From: Pseudoips prasinana
Lineage: Eukaryota > Arthropoda > Insecta > Lepidoptera > Nolidae
Assembly (NCBI GenBank): GCA_951640165.1
Contig: OX621252.1
Location: forward strand, 3,752,501 to 3,816,500
Reading direction: 5' to 3'
DNA: 64,000 nt
Position numbers and translations under genes: made by a program. A model generated the notes under the pieces. That model saw nothing but the letters and a program-made list of their open reading frames with translations. It had not been told where the DNA came from and made no database searches. The stretch's first letter is position 1. Each line of letters begins with the position of its first letter. Shown piece after piece: positions 21,430 through 32,455 of the stretch.

Positions 21430-21924
21430 AATTTCCAAGGAATAAGCTGTAGGCTGGAAAAACTCTACAACAGTCAAAATTGTATTTATTGTCATAAAAG
21501 AAAGACTTAAAGGAGTTGTGTTGTTCACGTCCAGGAATAAAAAAAGAAGATTTTTGCGTCATCTTTTCGATTAGCCTGCCATACCTTATTTATAAAGAAA
21601 AAAAAATGTCTCAACACAATCGGGTTTTTGGCCGCCAATTTTGAAATTGAACAAAAACTGATACCAACAATTTATGTCCACTATTAAGGAAGGTAAAAAC
21701 GGAAATATGAAAGCATCAAGTAACGGGATTTGTCAAAAACTCAAAAGTTATGCGGCGGTTTTTGCGAAGGACATTGTCAGGATTTCAACAAATCCAAAAT
21801 GGATACAAGTGGTTTCTGTATTTTTAGCTTGTTTTGTATATACTGGTTTTTTGGTCCTGTGAATATCACCTTGCTAACTTATGGTTACGTTTTTGTTGAC
21901 TAGCTATATGTGAAGCCTGATTGG
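21430..21924. other. no feature recognised
   Basis: AT-rich. The short plus ORF at 21674 has no recognisable motif. Confidence 0.35.
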
Positions 21925-21935
21925 AAATCCAATCA

Positions 21936-22311
21936 CCATCATCATCATATCAGCCGAAAGACGTCCACAGATGGACAAAGGTCTCTCCCAAAGATCTCCG
22001 AATCCCCAAAAATTGCCGGTCTTGCGCTATTCGCATCCAGCGGTTTCCAACGACCCGCTCAAGATCATCAGTCCATCTTGTAGGGGGCCTGCCCACGCTG
22101 CGTCTTCCGGTTCGTGGTTGCCACTCGAGAACCTTTCTGCCCCAACGGCCGTCGGTTCTACGAGCTATGTGTCCCGCACACCGCCACTTCAGTTTTGCAA
22201 TTCTTCGGGCTATGTCGGTGACTTTGGTTCGCCAGCGGATTTCAACATTTCTGATTCAATCTCGCAGGGAATCTCCGAGCCTAGCCCTCTCCATTGCTCT
22301 TTGGGTTGAGC
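21936..22311 (-). mobile_element. RTE-1 LINE, 5'-truncated, with imperfect target duplication
   Basis: The longest minus-strand RTE-1 copy, with the (ATG)n tail at its left end. It covers the same C-terminal segment as 16333-16742 from AQRAMERARLG-like codons through the 3' UTR, with several frame-disrupting changes. The flanks AAATCCAATCA (21925-21935) and AAATTCAATGA (22312-22322) agree at 9 of 11 positions and are the likely target duplication. Confidence 0.75.
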
Positions 22312-22322
22312 AAATTCAATGA

Positions 22323-24135
22323 CAATTAAATAATATAATAGTGTATTTCACTCACTACACCTCTTCTAGCTTCTGCCTTGCCTTATCACCTTTTGTCATG
22401 GCTTATACCAGAGATACGATCTTTAGCGCCGACGCCTTTGGGGACTAGAAATAGCCACCGGCAGATGAATATCATGAATCTCCAGATTACACTTAAGTTA
22501 ATTCGGGAAAATGTTAAAATAGAGAATACTCTGAAGAAGTTATTATTCTATTTAATAAAGTACAACTTTTATTTCTAAAAGTAACGAGTTACTTATTTAT
22601 TCTGCAGTTTAAAAAGTATTCACAAAGTGAATCAATAAAAGACAATAACAAGAAAGAGCAATGCAATCCGCCATAATATATTGTTTTCCAAACATGCAAG
22701 CACCAGGGCGTTATAAAGCGTATAGAGATATCAAATTTCGAAACCAATCCCGTTCTCTCATCCCGTCGGTTGCTGTAAATCACCAGCGAACATTAAAATT
22801 GCGATTATACCCGCCATAAGTTGGCGATAAATCGAAAATCGAGAGAAAAAGTATTAGGGTTATGTCACCCGCCTATTTTTTAAAGTTACTAGTGAAGTGT
22901 ACCTATCATATTGTGTAATTTCTCAAATAGTTTTAAAGTTTGGGAAATACTGCACTAAATAAACATACCAGCTGAAAAAACCTGTATTATAAAAACAAAC
23001 TTAATTAATATTTAATAAAAATATAACATGACGCTTATTAATTTAAATTCAGTTTGCTACGCTAAATAATATAATTAATAAAAATAATATTTTTCCAATA
23101 CAATTTGTAAAAGCTTTTTATTTATTTAGCAACCCTATCGATACTTTGATGAAAAAAAGCTAGCAGCGAAAAATCCGCTCTTGCTACTATAAATTTTGTT
23201 TCGCTATGCGGAGGAGAAACAATCCATTTGTTGGCACCTAAATCTATGGGGTGAGCGAATGAGAATATGTAAATACGCGATGAGGGACTCTGAGCTCAAA
23301 AAAGTAACGAAAAAACGACTTTAGACGAATAATACTTGAATAATGTCTTGATTTTCAGCACGCTGTCGTTTCTTCTAATATTGTTTCCCTACAGCTTTGA
23401 GAGTTAATAACAATTGAGCTACCATTTCTGTTCGATATTTGAAATAATTCGCGGGAAGTATTCCGTGTTAGTGTTGGAATTACCGACTTAGATTATCGAT
23501 TAATTGAATCGATACACAATTAGTAAAAACAAGTAGGTAAGTTTTCGTAAAAAAAAAATCTGAACGTTGAACAAGAAAAAAATAAGCCTATACATTATTC
23601 TAAGTATGGTTTTATTCACAAAATAACAGTAATACAGACACGTAACAAGAAAAACAAAATTGTAACACCAAAAATAACACAAAATTCCACCTTGTTAAAA
23701 TATTCAGTCGATACGACGTTCAGAAAACCGAAATTCCCTAATGATATGCGTCTGTGAACATAATTCTTGCAAGGGAAAAGTGTACGGCGTATTTTACAAT
23801 TTTCCCAGAGTTCGGTGTTACCATAACAATAATAATATATTCACGGGCCCCGGTGATTTCCGGAAATGTCGTAAAAATAAAAATCATAGCAGCCGTCTCG
23901 AGAGCGCCGGGTTATCTAAGGGGACGACGGCTTTTCGGTACAACATTGATGGAGTTGTAAAAAGTTTTGTAAATCGTCCATTGATAGGTTGTTGCGTTGT
24001 AAACAGAGTTTGATGGTTCCTGTTCTAATTTTGAACTTTTCATATTTAAATTTAAGGTGCAATACAATTGTATCGTTGACATTTTACTCTATCTAAATTG
24101 AGATTATTAATGTCATTTCTGTGTGTGTATTTTGC
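22323..24135. other. no gene recognised
   Basis: 1.8 kb of AT-rich DNA with no supported ORF. The segment at about 23810-23960 is somewhat GC-richer. Confidence 0.4.
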
Positions 24136-24363
24136 TAGTTGCTCTCAACGGTCCGTAAGTGATTGAAGAGGTTAAGCAACTAGGCTCGCGGTGAATCCAT
24201 AGATTAGTGACCACCAAAGTGGTTTAATTTCTGAGCGTCTCCGTGCTTCGGAGGGCACGTTAAGCTGTCGGTCCCGGTTGTAGCCATCAGGTAACAATCG
24301 TTAAGCCATGTCGGTGGTCTAATGGGCGACTTGACAGCTCTGACACTAGGGTAACCACTGCCC
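24136..24363 (+). repeat. 5S-rRNA-derived SINE, 5' part (split by LINE-1)
   Basis: 5S-like head (CCGTAAGTGATTGAAGAGG, TTAAGCAACTAGGCTCGCG, TTAGTGACCACC) and the full body to GACACTAGGGTAACCACTG. The last 11 bases (24353-24363) are the left target duplication. The remaining SINE end is at 26608-26633. Confidence 0.85.
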
Positions 24364-24374
24364 TCTATGACCTA

Positions 24375-26297
24375 ATGAGTCACATCAGAAGTAGGCTGAA
24401 AATGAGAAAACTCATTACTATGATCTCGCTGGACATAGAGGGAGCCTTCGATAGCGCCTGGTGGCCGGCCATCAAGGTTAGGCTATCTGAAGAGGGATGC
24501 CCCGGCAATATAAGGAGAGTGATGAGCAGCTACCTCCAAAACAGAAGCGTGGAGGTTAGATATGGAGGGGAGGCACACTCCATAAACACGCAAAAGGGAT
24601 GTGTACAAGGCTCCATAAAAGGACCCATCCTATGGAACCTCCTCCTCGACCCGCTGCTCAAAGGACTGACTGGCAGGGGCGACTATTGCCAGGCGTTTGC
24701 CGACGACATAGTTCTGGTGGTAGACGGTGACACCGCAATGGAGGTCCAAAGACAGGCCAATGCCGCCCTCGCCTATGTTCGGGAGTGGGGTGTCAAAAAC
24801 AAGTTGAAGTTTGCGCCACACAAAACTCAGGCCATGGTTATAACCAAAAAACTTAAATATGACACACCACTCCTGACCATGGGTGGCGTCGACATTGGTA
24901 TGTCTAAGGAAATAAAAATTCTCGGACTGACCATCGACAGTTGCTTAACCTTTAACGCACATATAGTGAATATAGGTAAAAAAGTTGTTAAAATATATAA
25001 GCAACTGTCGAGAGCAGCTAGAGTCAGCTGGGGCCTACATACGGATGTAATTAGGGTAATCTACCAAGCGGTGGTAGAACCAGTCATCATGTACGCGGCA
25101 AGCGCCTGGGCGCCAGCAGTGGGAAAGCTGGGAGTAAAGAAATACCTTAACGCTATCCAGCGTGGGTTCGCGCAGAAGCTCTGCAAAGCCTATCGCACTG
25201 TCTCCTTAAACGCCGCCCTTCTCCTGGCCGGTATACTCCCACTAGACTTAAGAATAAAAGAGGCAGCCGCACTTTTTGAGTATAAAAGGGGAGTACCCCG
25301 GCCGGAAATGGCGGATAGGGAGATAGAACAAAGGGCCAGATACGCTGACAATGGACACCCGGCAATGCATATGAACCTGGAGTTCAACAGCCTGACAAAC
25401 CAGGAAGAGCTTGACGCCAATAGCAACTACGCCGTCAAAATATATACCGATGGCAGTAAAATTGACGGTAAAGTTGGAGCCGCACTCTCCTATTGGGAGG
25501 GTGAAGAAGAAACAAAGACCGTCAAATTAAAGCTGCCATCGTACGGCACAGTATATCAGGCTGAACTCCTGGCCATATGCAGAGCCACGGGAGACATTGT
25601 AAAGCGTACTCAGCAGAGCTTCGCCATATACAGTGACTCTAGATCCGCACTGGAGACGCTGGTCAACAACGGCTCCCAGCATCCTCTCGCAGTTGGGGCC
25701 CGCAGCAATCTGCGGATGGCCCTTACCCAGAGCAAAACTGTAGCTTTGTTCTGGATAAAGGCGCACGCAGGGCTTGCGGGCAATGAACGTGCCGACCAGC
25801 TGGCCAAATCTGCCGCCCTAAACCTGAAGACCGCTCCCGCCTACGACAGATGTCCGGTCTCATTCGCCAAAGGGCAAATCCGAATGGAGTCCATGGGCGA
25901 ATGGAACCGGAGATACAGAACGGGAGAAACAGCCGAAACTACAAAGGCTTACTTTCCAGATGCGATTGGGGCATACAAAGTGATCAAAAACATGGATCTC
26001 GACAGCATCACAACCCAAATTTTGACAGGACACGGTGGGTTCTCAGAATACCTGACAAGATTCAAGTGCAAAGAGAACCCATCGTGTACATGCGACCCAG
26101 GAGTTGAGGAAACCTGCATCCACCTGCTTACACAGTGTCCGGTGTTTGGATATAAAAGAATGAACACAGAACAAAAAATGGGAATGACAATCGACATAGA
26201 AAACTTGAGTAAAATAATAATTAACCCAAAAACAAGAGCCCACTTCTTAAAATTTGCCCGCGATACAGTAACTATAGTTGTTAAAAGAAATAAATAA
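24375..26297 (+). CDS. non-LTR retrotransposon ORF2, partial: reverse transcriptase, RNase H, zinc knuckle
   Basis: A 640-residue open frame that would make the replication enzyme of a LINE. RT motif A (SLDIEGAFDSAWW, Asp20), motif B (KGCVQGSIKGPILWN, about 74-88) and motif C (FADD, 108-111) are present. The N-terminal RT fingers and the AP endonuclease are lost by 5' truncation; the frame is open back across the junction, so Met1 is only the first ATG. RNase H spans about 353-480 with its four acidic residues Asp359 (YTDGS), Glu397 (YQAE), Asp421 (YSDS) and Asp474 (NERAD). A CCHC-like knuckle (CTCDPGVEETCIHLLTQC) lies near 571-588. Motif A/B spelling resembles R1-clade elements, while RNase H is typical of I, LOA and some R1 relatives, so the clade is given as R1/LOA-type. 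There are no internal stops. A promoter and the endonuclease are missing, so the copy is not autonomous. Confidence 0.9.
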   Translation: MSHIRSRLKMRKLITMISLDIEGAFDSAWWPAIKVRLSEEGCPGNIRRVMSSYLQNRSVEVRYGGEAHSINTQKGCVQGSIKGPILWNLLLDPLLKGLTGRGDYCQAFADDIVLVVDGDTAMEVQRQANAALAYVREWGVKNKLKFAPHKTQAMVITKKLKYDTPLLTMGGVDIGMSKEIKILGLTIDSCLTFNAHIVNIGKKVVKIYKQLSRAARVSWGLHTDVIRVIYQAVVEPVIMYAASAWAPAVGKLGVKKYLNAIQRGFAQKLCKAYRTVSLNAALLLAGILPLDLRIKEAAALFEYKRGVPRPEMADREIEQRARYADNGHPAMHMNLEFNSLTNQEELDANSNYAVKIYTDGSKIDGKVGAALSYWEGEEETKTVKLKLPSYGTVYQAELLAICRATGDIVKRTQQSFAIYSDSRSALETLVNNGSQHPLAVGARSNLRMALTQSKTVALFWIKAHAGLAGNERADQLAKSAALNLKTAPAYDRCPVSFAKGQIRMESMGEWNRRYRTGETAETTKAYFPDAIGAYKVIKNMDLDSITTQILTGHGGFSEYLTRFKCKENPSCTCDPGVEETCIHLLTQCPVFGYKRMNTEQKMGMTIDIENLSKIIINPKTRAHFLKFARDTVTIVVKRNK

Positions 26298-26562
26298 AAG
26301 TATACCTAAACTGTAAACAAAATAACCCGCATTAAATATATGTATAAATATGAATTTTATGTATAAATATTAAATATAAGTATTATATTAGAAGGAATGA
26401 CCAGCAATTAAAGAGAAAGGTTGGAAGATGATATAATTCTGATTATTTCATACTTGCAAAAGGCATCGATAGAAAGAAATAGAAGGTATTCAAATAAGAT
26501 ATATAAATACAACAAGCAGATAAGATAGAAAACAACTCTGCTCAAGGCAGAGAGTGGATTAT

Positions 26563-26607
<45 letters not shown>
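26298..26607 (+). other. LINE-1 3' UTR and poly(A)
   Basis: AT-rich non-coding end of LINE-1 with an uninterrupted A run at 26569-26607. There is no AATAAA immediately before the A tract, although AATAAA-like strings occur soon after the stop codon. Confidence 0.8.
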
Positions 26608-26609
<2 letters not shown>

Positions 26610-26633
26610 ACTGCCCACACGATAAGTAAGTAA
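26608..26633 (+). repeat. 5S-rRNA-derived SINE, 3' end
   Basis: Resumes the SINE interrupted at 24364: CCACTGCCCACACGATAAG followed by the (TAAG)n tail typical of the other copies. Confidence 0.85.
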
Positions 26634-28700
26634 GACCACTTAAACAATATTTCTGACGTGAATATATAGTTTTTAATAACTTTTATAATAAATTGCTAAG
26701 TAAGTAGTTTGGTAGTTGAATAAGACGTGACAATCTATCCAAAAACCAACAGCCACGATTCTAATCCAAACTCGTTCTCCACACGCCTTAGTTTCCGAAC
26801 AGAACTTTTCGCGACAAAGAATGAATGTGAAACATGTGATGGATTAAATTTTTCGGCAGCACGACGTGACATTCCCGGATTGAGCTTTAAATTATGCACG
26901 CTACGCTTCCGCGCGTCACAAGAACGTGAATAAGTTTTTTTTGAGGTACATTTAGGTTATGTAAAGTAGCTAGTGAAATTAGTTTGACAATCCCTTTGCC
27001 GCTTTTGGCTAAAGATATTCAAAATATTACAAATAAAATCACCCTCAAAATATCGTTGTTTAAAGCCCTGTATTATCAAACTGACTCGTCAAAATCCCAC
27101 TTTTTAAATTAACTTGAAAGTCAAGCTTTTTTATGTAACTATCGATGTCTATATTTTGTTGTTGAAAAATATCTACCTATCTACACCGAAGCTATTTTAA
27201 GCATAGTTTACAAGCAAAAGTCGTTAGAGGACAGGAACCGACCACAAATAGACGTCAAAAAACTATGGACCCCTAGTTTGGGACCTTTATTTCCCACTGG
27301 GGACACATAAAGGTGCGGAGGTGGCCCTAACCCTATCGAAGAGATGTGACCCTGTGATGGATGGCACTATCACAACCCTCGCAGTCCTTCTGTTTTCTGC
27401 TCGACGTGTCTCGTTGTTTATTTATTTTATGTTTTGTTTATGTGTGAACACGCCGCCGACGATACATTGTCGTTTTAAATGTGAAATATTTTCTTACGTC
27501 GCACTTTTTTATGTTTTTCGACGGAAGATTGATGTTAATAGTGTTTTATTGTTGTCCTTTTTGTGAGTTAATACTTCGGAAATATAACAGAACATTTAAA
27601 TTCTGCAGTTAATAGAAGTAAGCACATTTAAAAAGTGTTATTGTAAAATTTATTAAACCTTTTCACAATAGTAATTGCTTTTTCATTTTCCCATATACCA
27701 AACAAAATCGTCTAAAATACTAACTGAAATAATCGACTAAATTCCCTTTATCACCATCACTACGCTAATTGAGAGACACCTGTCAATTTATGTAACCTAC
27801 CTACAACATTTTTACGTGGAACATTTCGATGATATAAAGTATTCAAATGCCCTATTTGGAGCCACCACGACAGGATCGATCCTAAATTATGCAAACCTGT
27901 AATGGACAGCGTACCGTCCAATAGTTTAGCTCGGAATAGTTTTTCGTGGGTATCGACTCTTTTTGCTCAAGTACTTAGCACGTAGGTGCAAGATGGACTG
28001 ATACGTGGAAATGGTTTTACGTACCCTAATGGTACGTACTTAGTTTGGCAGTAAAGTTAACTATAGCACAGATAATAGATAAGCTTCAGAATGGCTTGTA
28101 GCTTAAAATAGACGTCTTCCCAAAGTTAATCTGACGGCTGGGAGAGTGGCCAAGTCCGAAATGCGGTGGTTATTTAACTCTCTGTCCTCAAACTTGTCGA
28201 CGGCGTAACTAAATTAGTCACCAAACAATAGGACAGAGAAACAATATCATTGTGGAGCATATGTCACAATGTTCTATGTCCCAATTCCATCACACGACAG
28301 TCACAAGGCGAGAAGCATAGCATAGGAGTTAGCTGTTAGCACCTATCTCATTTCCTAGCCCAGTTGCGGTTTCCGAACGGCCGTCAGCGCGGACTCTTCC
28401 GGCTTCACAGATTAGTATCGACGCCATTTACCGTCTCACTAGCGCCATTGTTCGTATTGCTATTCACGGGAATAATGGCGGCGGCGGTGTTTTAGTGAAA
28501 ATTCAATTTTCGAATTTTGGTAACTGTTGGGACGTTAGTTTTTGTTTTCAATCTAGTGTTGTTTTAGTCGATTTTTTATAAACTATAGGGTTGCATAGAC
28601 ATTTTTCATTTTGAATATATTACTAGGTAGATAAAAAGTTTTATAGTAAGTTAAGTTTAAAAAAAATATTTATTTATAATTTTATGTACGTATTTAGAAA
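26634..28700. other. no gene recognised; GC-rich patch near the right end
   Basis: Mostly AT-rich. About 28370-28500 is clearly GC-richer (GTTTCCGAACGGCCGTC, ATGGCGGCGGCGG) and then turns sharply AT-rich, as insect promoter or first-exon regions can. No ORF or splice donor could be tied to it with confidence. Confidence 0.35.
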
Positions 28701-28832
28701 TATACATACATAGATAGACTCACGCCTGTTTCCCAGAGGGGTAGGCAGAGACAACGGATTACCATTTGTCACGATCTTTGCACACCTCTTTTGCCTCGAT
28801 TACTGCCTTCTTGAGAACGTCTCCGATTTGGA
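28701..28832 (-). repeat. RTE-2 LINE 3' end fragment
   Basis: ATACATACATAGATAGACTC tail, then CGCCTGTTTCCCAGAGGGGT and GGCAGAGACAACGGATTACC. The same sequence is better preserved at 46690-46977. It joins a SINE-D tail at about 28833. Confidence 0.7.
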
Positions 28833-28925
28833 AGAAATATATAAGTATGTTTATCAGTTGTCTGGTTGCTATAGCACAGACTTTGCTTTCTTTGGTATCA
28901 ATCGACAGTGTGTTACCTAATACAG
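28833..28925 (+). repeat. SINE-D tail fragment
   Basis: GAAATATATAAGTATGTTTA, TCAGTTGTCTGGTTGC and the diverged CAGACTTTGCTTTCTTTGG. Tail module only. Confidence 0.65.
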
Positions 28926-29102
28926 TACACTATAATATAACTTATCTTATAGTATATCATCGCAGGTTTTTTTGTGCATTTATATTCCCTATTAACATGA
29001 CATCTCTCTCATACCTTCGTTCTATTCAATTCATTAAAATTCTTAAGCAAATCAAACTTTATTAGACTTCTGCGTTTACTAAATAGAGAAACATAAGATG
29101 TA

Positions 29103-29314
29103 CAGTCAACAGCAAAAGTAGATGATCGAAGTCGAATATTCAATACTAATTATCATAAATTGCGACAAAATAGTGTGGTGGTGAAGAGTATCTAGTTGAA
29201 GTTGTGCGTGAGTGTTAAGTGTAAAAAATATTAACTAGTGAAAACTGCCGCCCAGTAGCATCATAAACTCAGAACTCAGGTCCGATTTTGATCATCTACT
29301 TATGCTGTTGACTG
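29103..29314. mobile_element. Tc1/mariner-type MITE
   Basis: 212 bp with inverted repeats of about 35 bp: the left end starts CAGTCAACAGCAAAAGTAG and the right end, inverted, CAGTCAACAGCATAAGTAG. TA flanks both sides (29101-29102, 29315-29316), the target of the Tc1/mariner group. No ORF. Confidence 0.85.
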
Positions 29315-30018
29315 TACCATGAAAGTAAGATAAAAAAAGTAAAAAAAACTCTTGTTTATACTATCTCAGCAGTTGAAACATTTTTAAACATCCATACTAA
29401 GTTTGGACACACCCTTATTTAAAACTAAAACAATGAAGACTTTGCATATCAATCGGTACATCAAAAGAGGCCGTATCATTAAAAATTAAGAAAAAGTTGC
29501 TCTGTATGTGACTATTTGCATATATGCTAATTTAAACCTTTGACTGAATCAATAGGGTTGAAATTTGTATGGGATAGTTTGGTTGTGTAGATAGGACAGC
29601 GCAGGCGCAAGCGGTGAGCTCAAACGGTTGCCAATAAAATGAGGTAAATGGAAAAAAGAAGTAAAATTCATGAGGTGAAGACTCTCTTGTACATGAGGGC
29701 TGGCAGACATACTTGTGTATGTACCATTGGCACAATGTTATTACTACCCACAATTTGGAAATATTGTAGCTTATGTACTGGAAATCCAAATATGTTCAGT
29801 CGTATATGCTTGTTTGAGGAACAAAATACAATACTGAATACAAACTCGATATATAATCTTAATAGCATTATAAAAATTAGTATTGCTTACTATCGCTCGC
29901 CTCTTCCGTTACCCACGCGCAGGACCACAACATAATAATGCCTCTTAAGAATATAGATATATTATATACCTAACTTTTACAATCCTATACTATAAATAAC
30001 GCCTTTACAACGTTATAA
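29315..30018. other. no gene recognised
   Basis: AT-rich, overlapping short ORFs on both strands, no recognisable motif. Confidence 0.4.
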
Positions 30019-30337
30019 TCTATACATATAATAAAATCGTAGGAAAGTCAAAACTGTACATTAAATATTTTATTAAAAGGATACTTGGGGCGTCATCTAC
30101 ACGTGATATCCAAACCAAAAATATAGTTTTTAGAATTTTTGTCTGTGGGTCTGTTTGTCTGTATGTATGTCCGGGCTAAACTCAAAAAGTACTGCATGGA
30201 TTTACTTCAAATTTTGCATGAATATTACTAAGAGGTCGGGTCAACATATAGGCTATATTATAACGCTATCGCCTACGGGGGAGGAGCTGTGATAATTTAT
30301 TAACTTTAACGCGGGTAAAACCGCGGGGCACAGCTAG
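30019..30337 (+). mobile_element. Hel-1 Helitron, full-length
   Basis: 319 bp from TCTATACATATAATAAAATC to CTAG. The 3' hairpin CGCGG-GTAAAA-CCGCG stands just before GGGCACAGCTAG, inserted between A (30018) and T (30338). It resembles the Lep1-type short lepidopteran Helitrons as I remember them. No RepHel gene. Confidence 0.85.
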
Positions 30338-30465
30338 TATTATTAATATTCAATTAAAATGACATCAGAATTAAATTTAACACAAAACATAACATTGGTT
30401 AGAATTATCCAGACGGATTATTTATTTATGTATGTCTAATTTCAAAAAGGTATGTGCATGTTTGA

Positions 30466-30620
30466 GCAAGGTATGCCCCCTATAAGGTGAACTGACGATC
30501 TTGTAAAGGTCGCGGGAAGCCGCTGGATAGGAATAACACAAGACCGGCCCTTGAGGTCCTTGTGGGAGGCCTTTGACAAGCTATGGACGTCTTTCAGGTG
30601 ATATAATGCTATGATGATGA
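30466..30620 (+). repeat. RTE-1 3' end fragment
   Basis: GAACTGACGATCTTGTAAAG, GGGAAGCCGCTGGATAGG and GTGGGAGGCCTTTGACAAGC, then a (GATGAT)n tail. Diverged. Confidence 0.7.
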
Positions 30621-30867
30621 TGTTTCAAACGGGGTGAATTGAAATCCGTGGGTGGTTATGGACGGGATCAAAAGTTTACTTAGGTATTTATTTTTACCCG
30701 GGGAGGTATTTAAAATAAGGTTGAGCATTAAGTTCATTCGCTCTATGGGGAAGCATGACTAAAATCGCTAGAATTTATCGAGCAGGGAAAGAATGGTTGT
30801 CATATCGGTTATAGGTTACGGTAACTAATTACCATGTTAATAGCTTAATTAACAAATAATAATCATA

Positions 30868-31094
30868 GTATCCTGGGACATTATTCACACACGGCCAACT
30901 AAGCAGAGCTTGTAGCATGAAAACCAGGTAACTGATATACTACAAATACCAACTTTCTTTAGTAACTTTAGTACTTATAAAGATTATAAAACTCAGACTT
31001 AGGACAAACAAACATGTTCATTTACACAAATATCTGTCCTGGGTGGGAATCGAACCCACGACCTGTGGCGTCAAAGGAAGCATCTACCAGCCAA
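30868..31094 (-). repeat. SINE-C, nearly full-length
   Basis: Has a small deletion in the tail (CACGGCCAACTAAGCAGAG) and an intact B-box complement GGGAATCGAACCCACGACC. The A-box end is eroded. Confidence 0.8.
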
Positions 31095-31589
31095 TTTGAT
31101 GTATTTAATAAGGTAGGTTTTCTTCGTTAAATCATCGATTGCAACATTATTAACGTTCGGGGACAAAATACATTTTTGACTTTTCTATCACTACAAAGAT
31201 CATTTCTCATTTAATAATTGTCAATGATTCTCTAAAAACCGTACATGCTAAAAAAATCATCAGTATAATAAGAAATAAATTAAAAAAAGTGTTTTCCCAC
31301 CAACCCTGTAGCAGCCCTAGTGTGCGTCAATCCCGTCCGCTTTGCATGCGACTCGCAGCAATAAATAACTTTAGGGTTGGCAAAAAGTGGCGCTCGACCT
31401 CTATTGTGCCTCCGTCACAGTCGATACCACGCTTAGATTGTGGACCGACAAAATGGGAGATTGACATTAATTCAGTACTTCTACATACATTGTATGTATA
31501 TTTTCCTTTAAATATGTAGGTACATATTAAAAAAATACTATGCGGTTTCATCCTATGGAGAACGTAGCAGTTTTCCCGAGAGAATACCT
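31095..31589. other. no feature recognised
   Basis: Two overlapping short ORFs on opposite strands at about 31289-31551 lack protein-like features. Confidence 0.35.
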
Positions 31590-31745
31590 ACAAGAGAACA
31601 GCAGCGCCTCTCTGTGAACTATGACCATAATACCGCGCATGCCTACCCGTCCGCCAAAGGTGGCTATTCAATGGCATATCCCCCCAAACTCGGACGGGCC
31701 GGTTGTCCAGCAGTGGACGTCAATTAGCTGACATGGTGATATAAA
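31590..31745 (+). repeat. LINE-4 3' end fragment
   Basis: CAGCAGCGCCTCTCTGTGAA, TGGCTATTCAATGGCATAT and TTGTCCAGCAGTGGACGTC. Same landmarks as 44783-45000 in reverse. Confidence 0.6.
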
Positions 31746-31983
31746 TAAGGAAAGAAAGAAGAATATGGTAAAACCACATATTGCATTTAATTCGGTAACG
31801 TACAGCGACAGTTGCACGCAACGTCCCAAAAATCCGAAACTCTGATCAGTAACCACTTTCAGCCGAGGTTTGGACCCAAAAGAGGGTACCCTCTGGCGTG
31901 GGTTATTTAGTTTGACTCGTAACATCTACTGTCCAAAAGCACCACAAGTTAACTATGAAAATTAAAAAGCGGCTTAGAAAGCC

Positions 31984-32217
31984 ATATACCAGATGTTCTC
32001 ACTCAAGCAACTAGGCTCGCAGTCAGTCCATAGATGAGTGACCGCCAAAGTGGATACATTTCTGAGCGTCTCCGAGCTTCGGAGGGCACGTTAACCTGTC
32101 GGTCCCGGTCGTAGCCATTAGGCAACAGTCGTTAAGTCATGTAATGGGCGGCTTGAACAACTTGGACACTAGGGTAACCACTCACTGCCCATACGATAAG
32201 TAAGTAGTAAGTAAGCT
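31984..32217 (+). repeat. 5S-rRNA-derived SINE
   Basis: Head with a 20-25 base deletion before AAGCAACTAGGCTCGC, then C-box-like ATAGATGAGTGACCGCC, a complete body and the AAGTAAGTAGTAAGTAAG tail. Confidence 0.8.
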
Positions 32218-32236
32218 ACTATCTATTGAAAACAAT

Positions 32237-32455
32237 AGGACTTCATCTTGTCAGCGGCAGTACGTCCACTGCTGGACATAAGCCTCCACAAAGAATGGGG
32301 GGAATATGCCGTAATCGCCACGCTTGGCAGTCGTGTTGGCGATCGCAGTTTGATGGTCATAGTTCACAGAAAAACGCCGCTGTTCGTTCTATGGCAGGTA
32401 TTCCCTCGGACGATTTCTACGCCCCTCACGGGATGAGATGGGGTGATGTTTATTA
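32237..32455 (-). repeat. LINE-4 3' end fragment
   Basis: GTCCACTGCTGGACATAAGC, AATATGCCGTAATCGCCACG and TTGGCGATCGCAGTTTGATG in order. It starts 20 bases after the 5S-SINE ends. Confidence 0.65.

Larger units (their letters stand above)
24364..26607 (+). mobile_element. LINE-1: 5'-truncated R1/LOA-type non-LTR retrotransposon
   Basis: A 2244-bp insertion inside a 5S-derived SINE. It contains the 3' two-thirds of ORF2 (24375-26297), a 3' UTR of about 270 bp and a poly(A) of about 39 residues (26569-26607). The flanks AACCACTGCCC at 24353-24363 and 26606-26616 are a target duplication. The unambiguous part is CCACTGCCC, because the first two A overlap the poly(A). The pure A tail and intact frame indicate a fairly recent insertion. 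Confidence 0.9.

Noticed and set aside
21921..22322. Plus-strand ORFs of 133 and 112 codons
   Set aside because: Antisense to the minus-strand RTE-1 copy; no independent motifs.
25153..26243. Several short ORFs on both strands inside LINE-1
   Set aside because: Shadows of the 640-codon retrotransposon frame.
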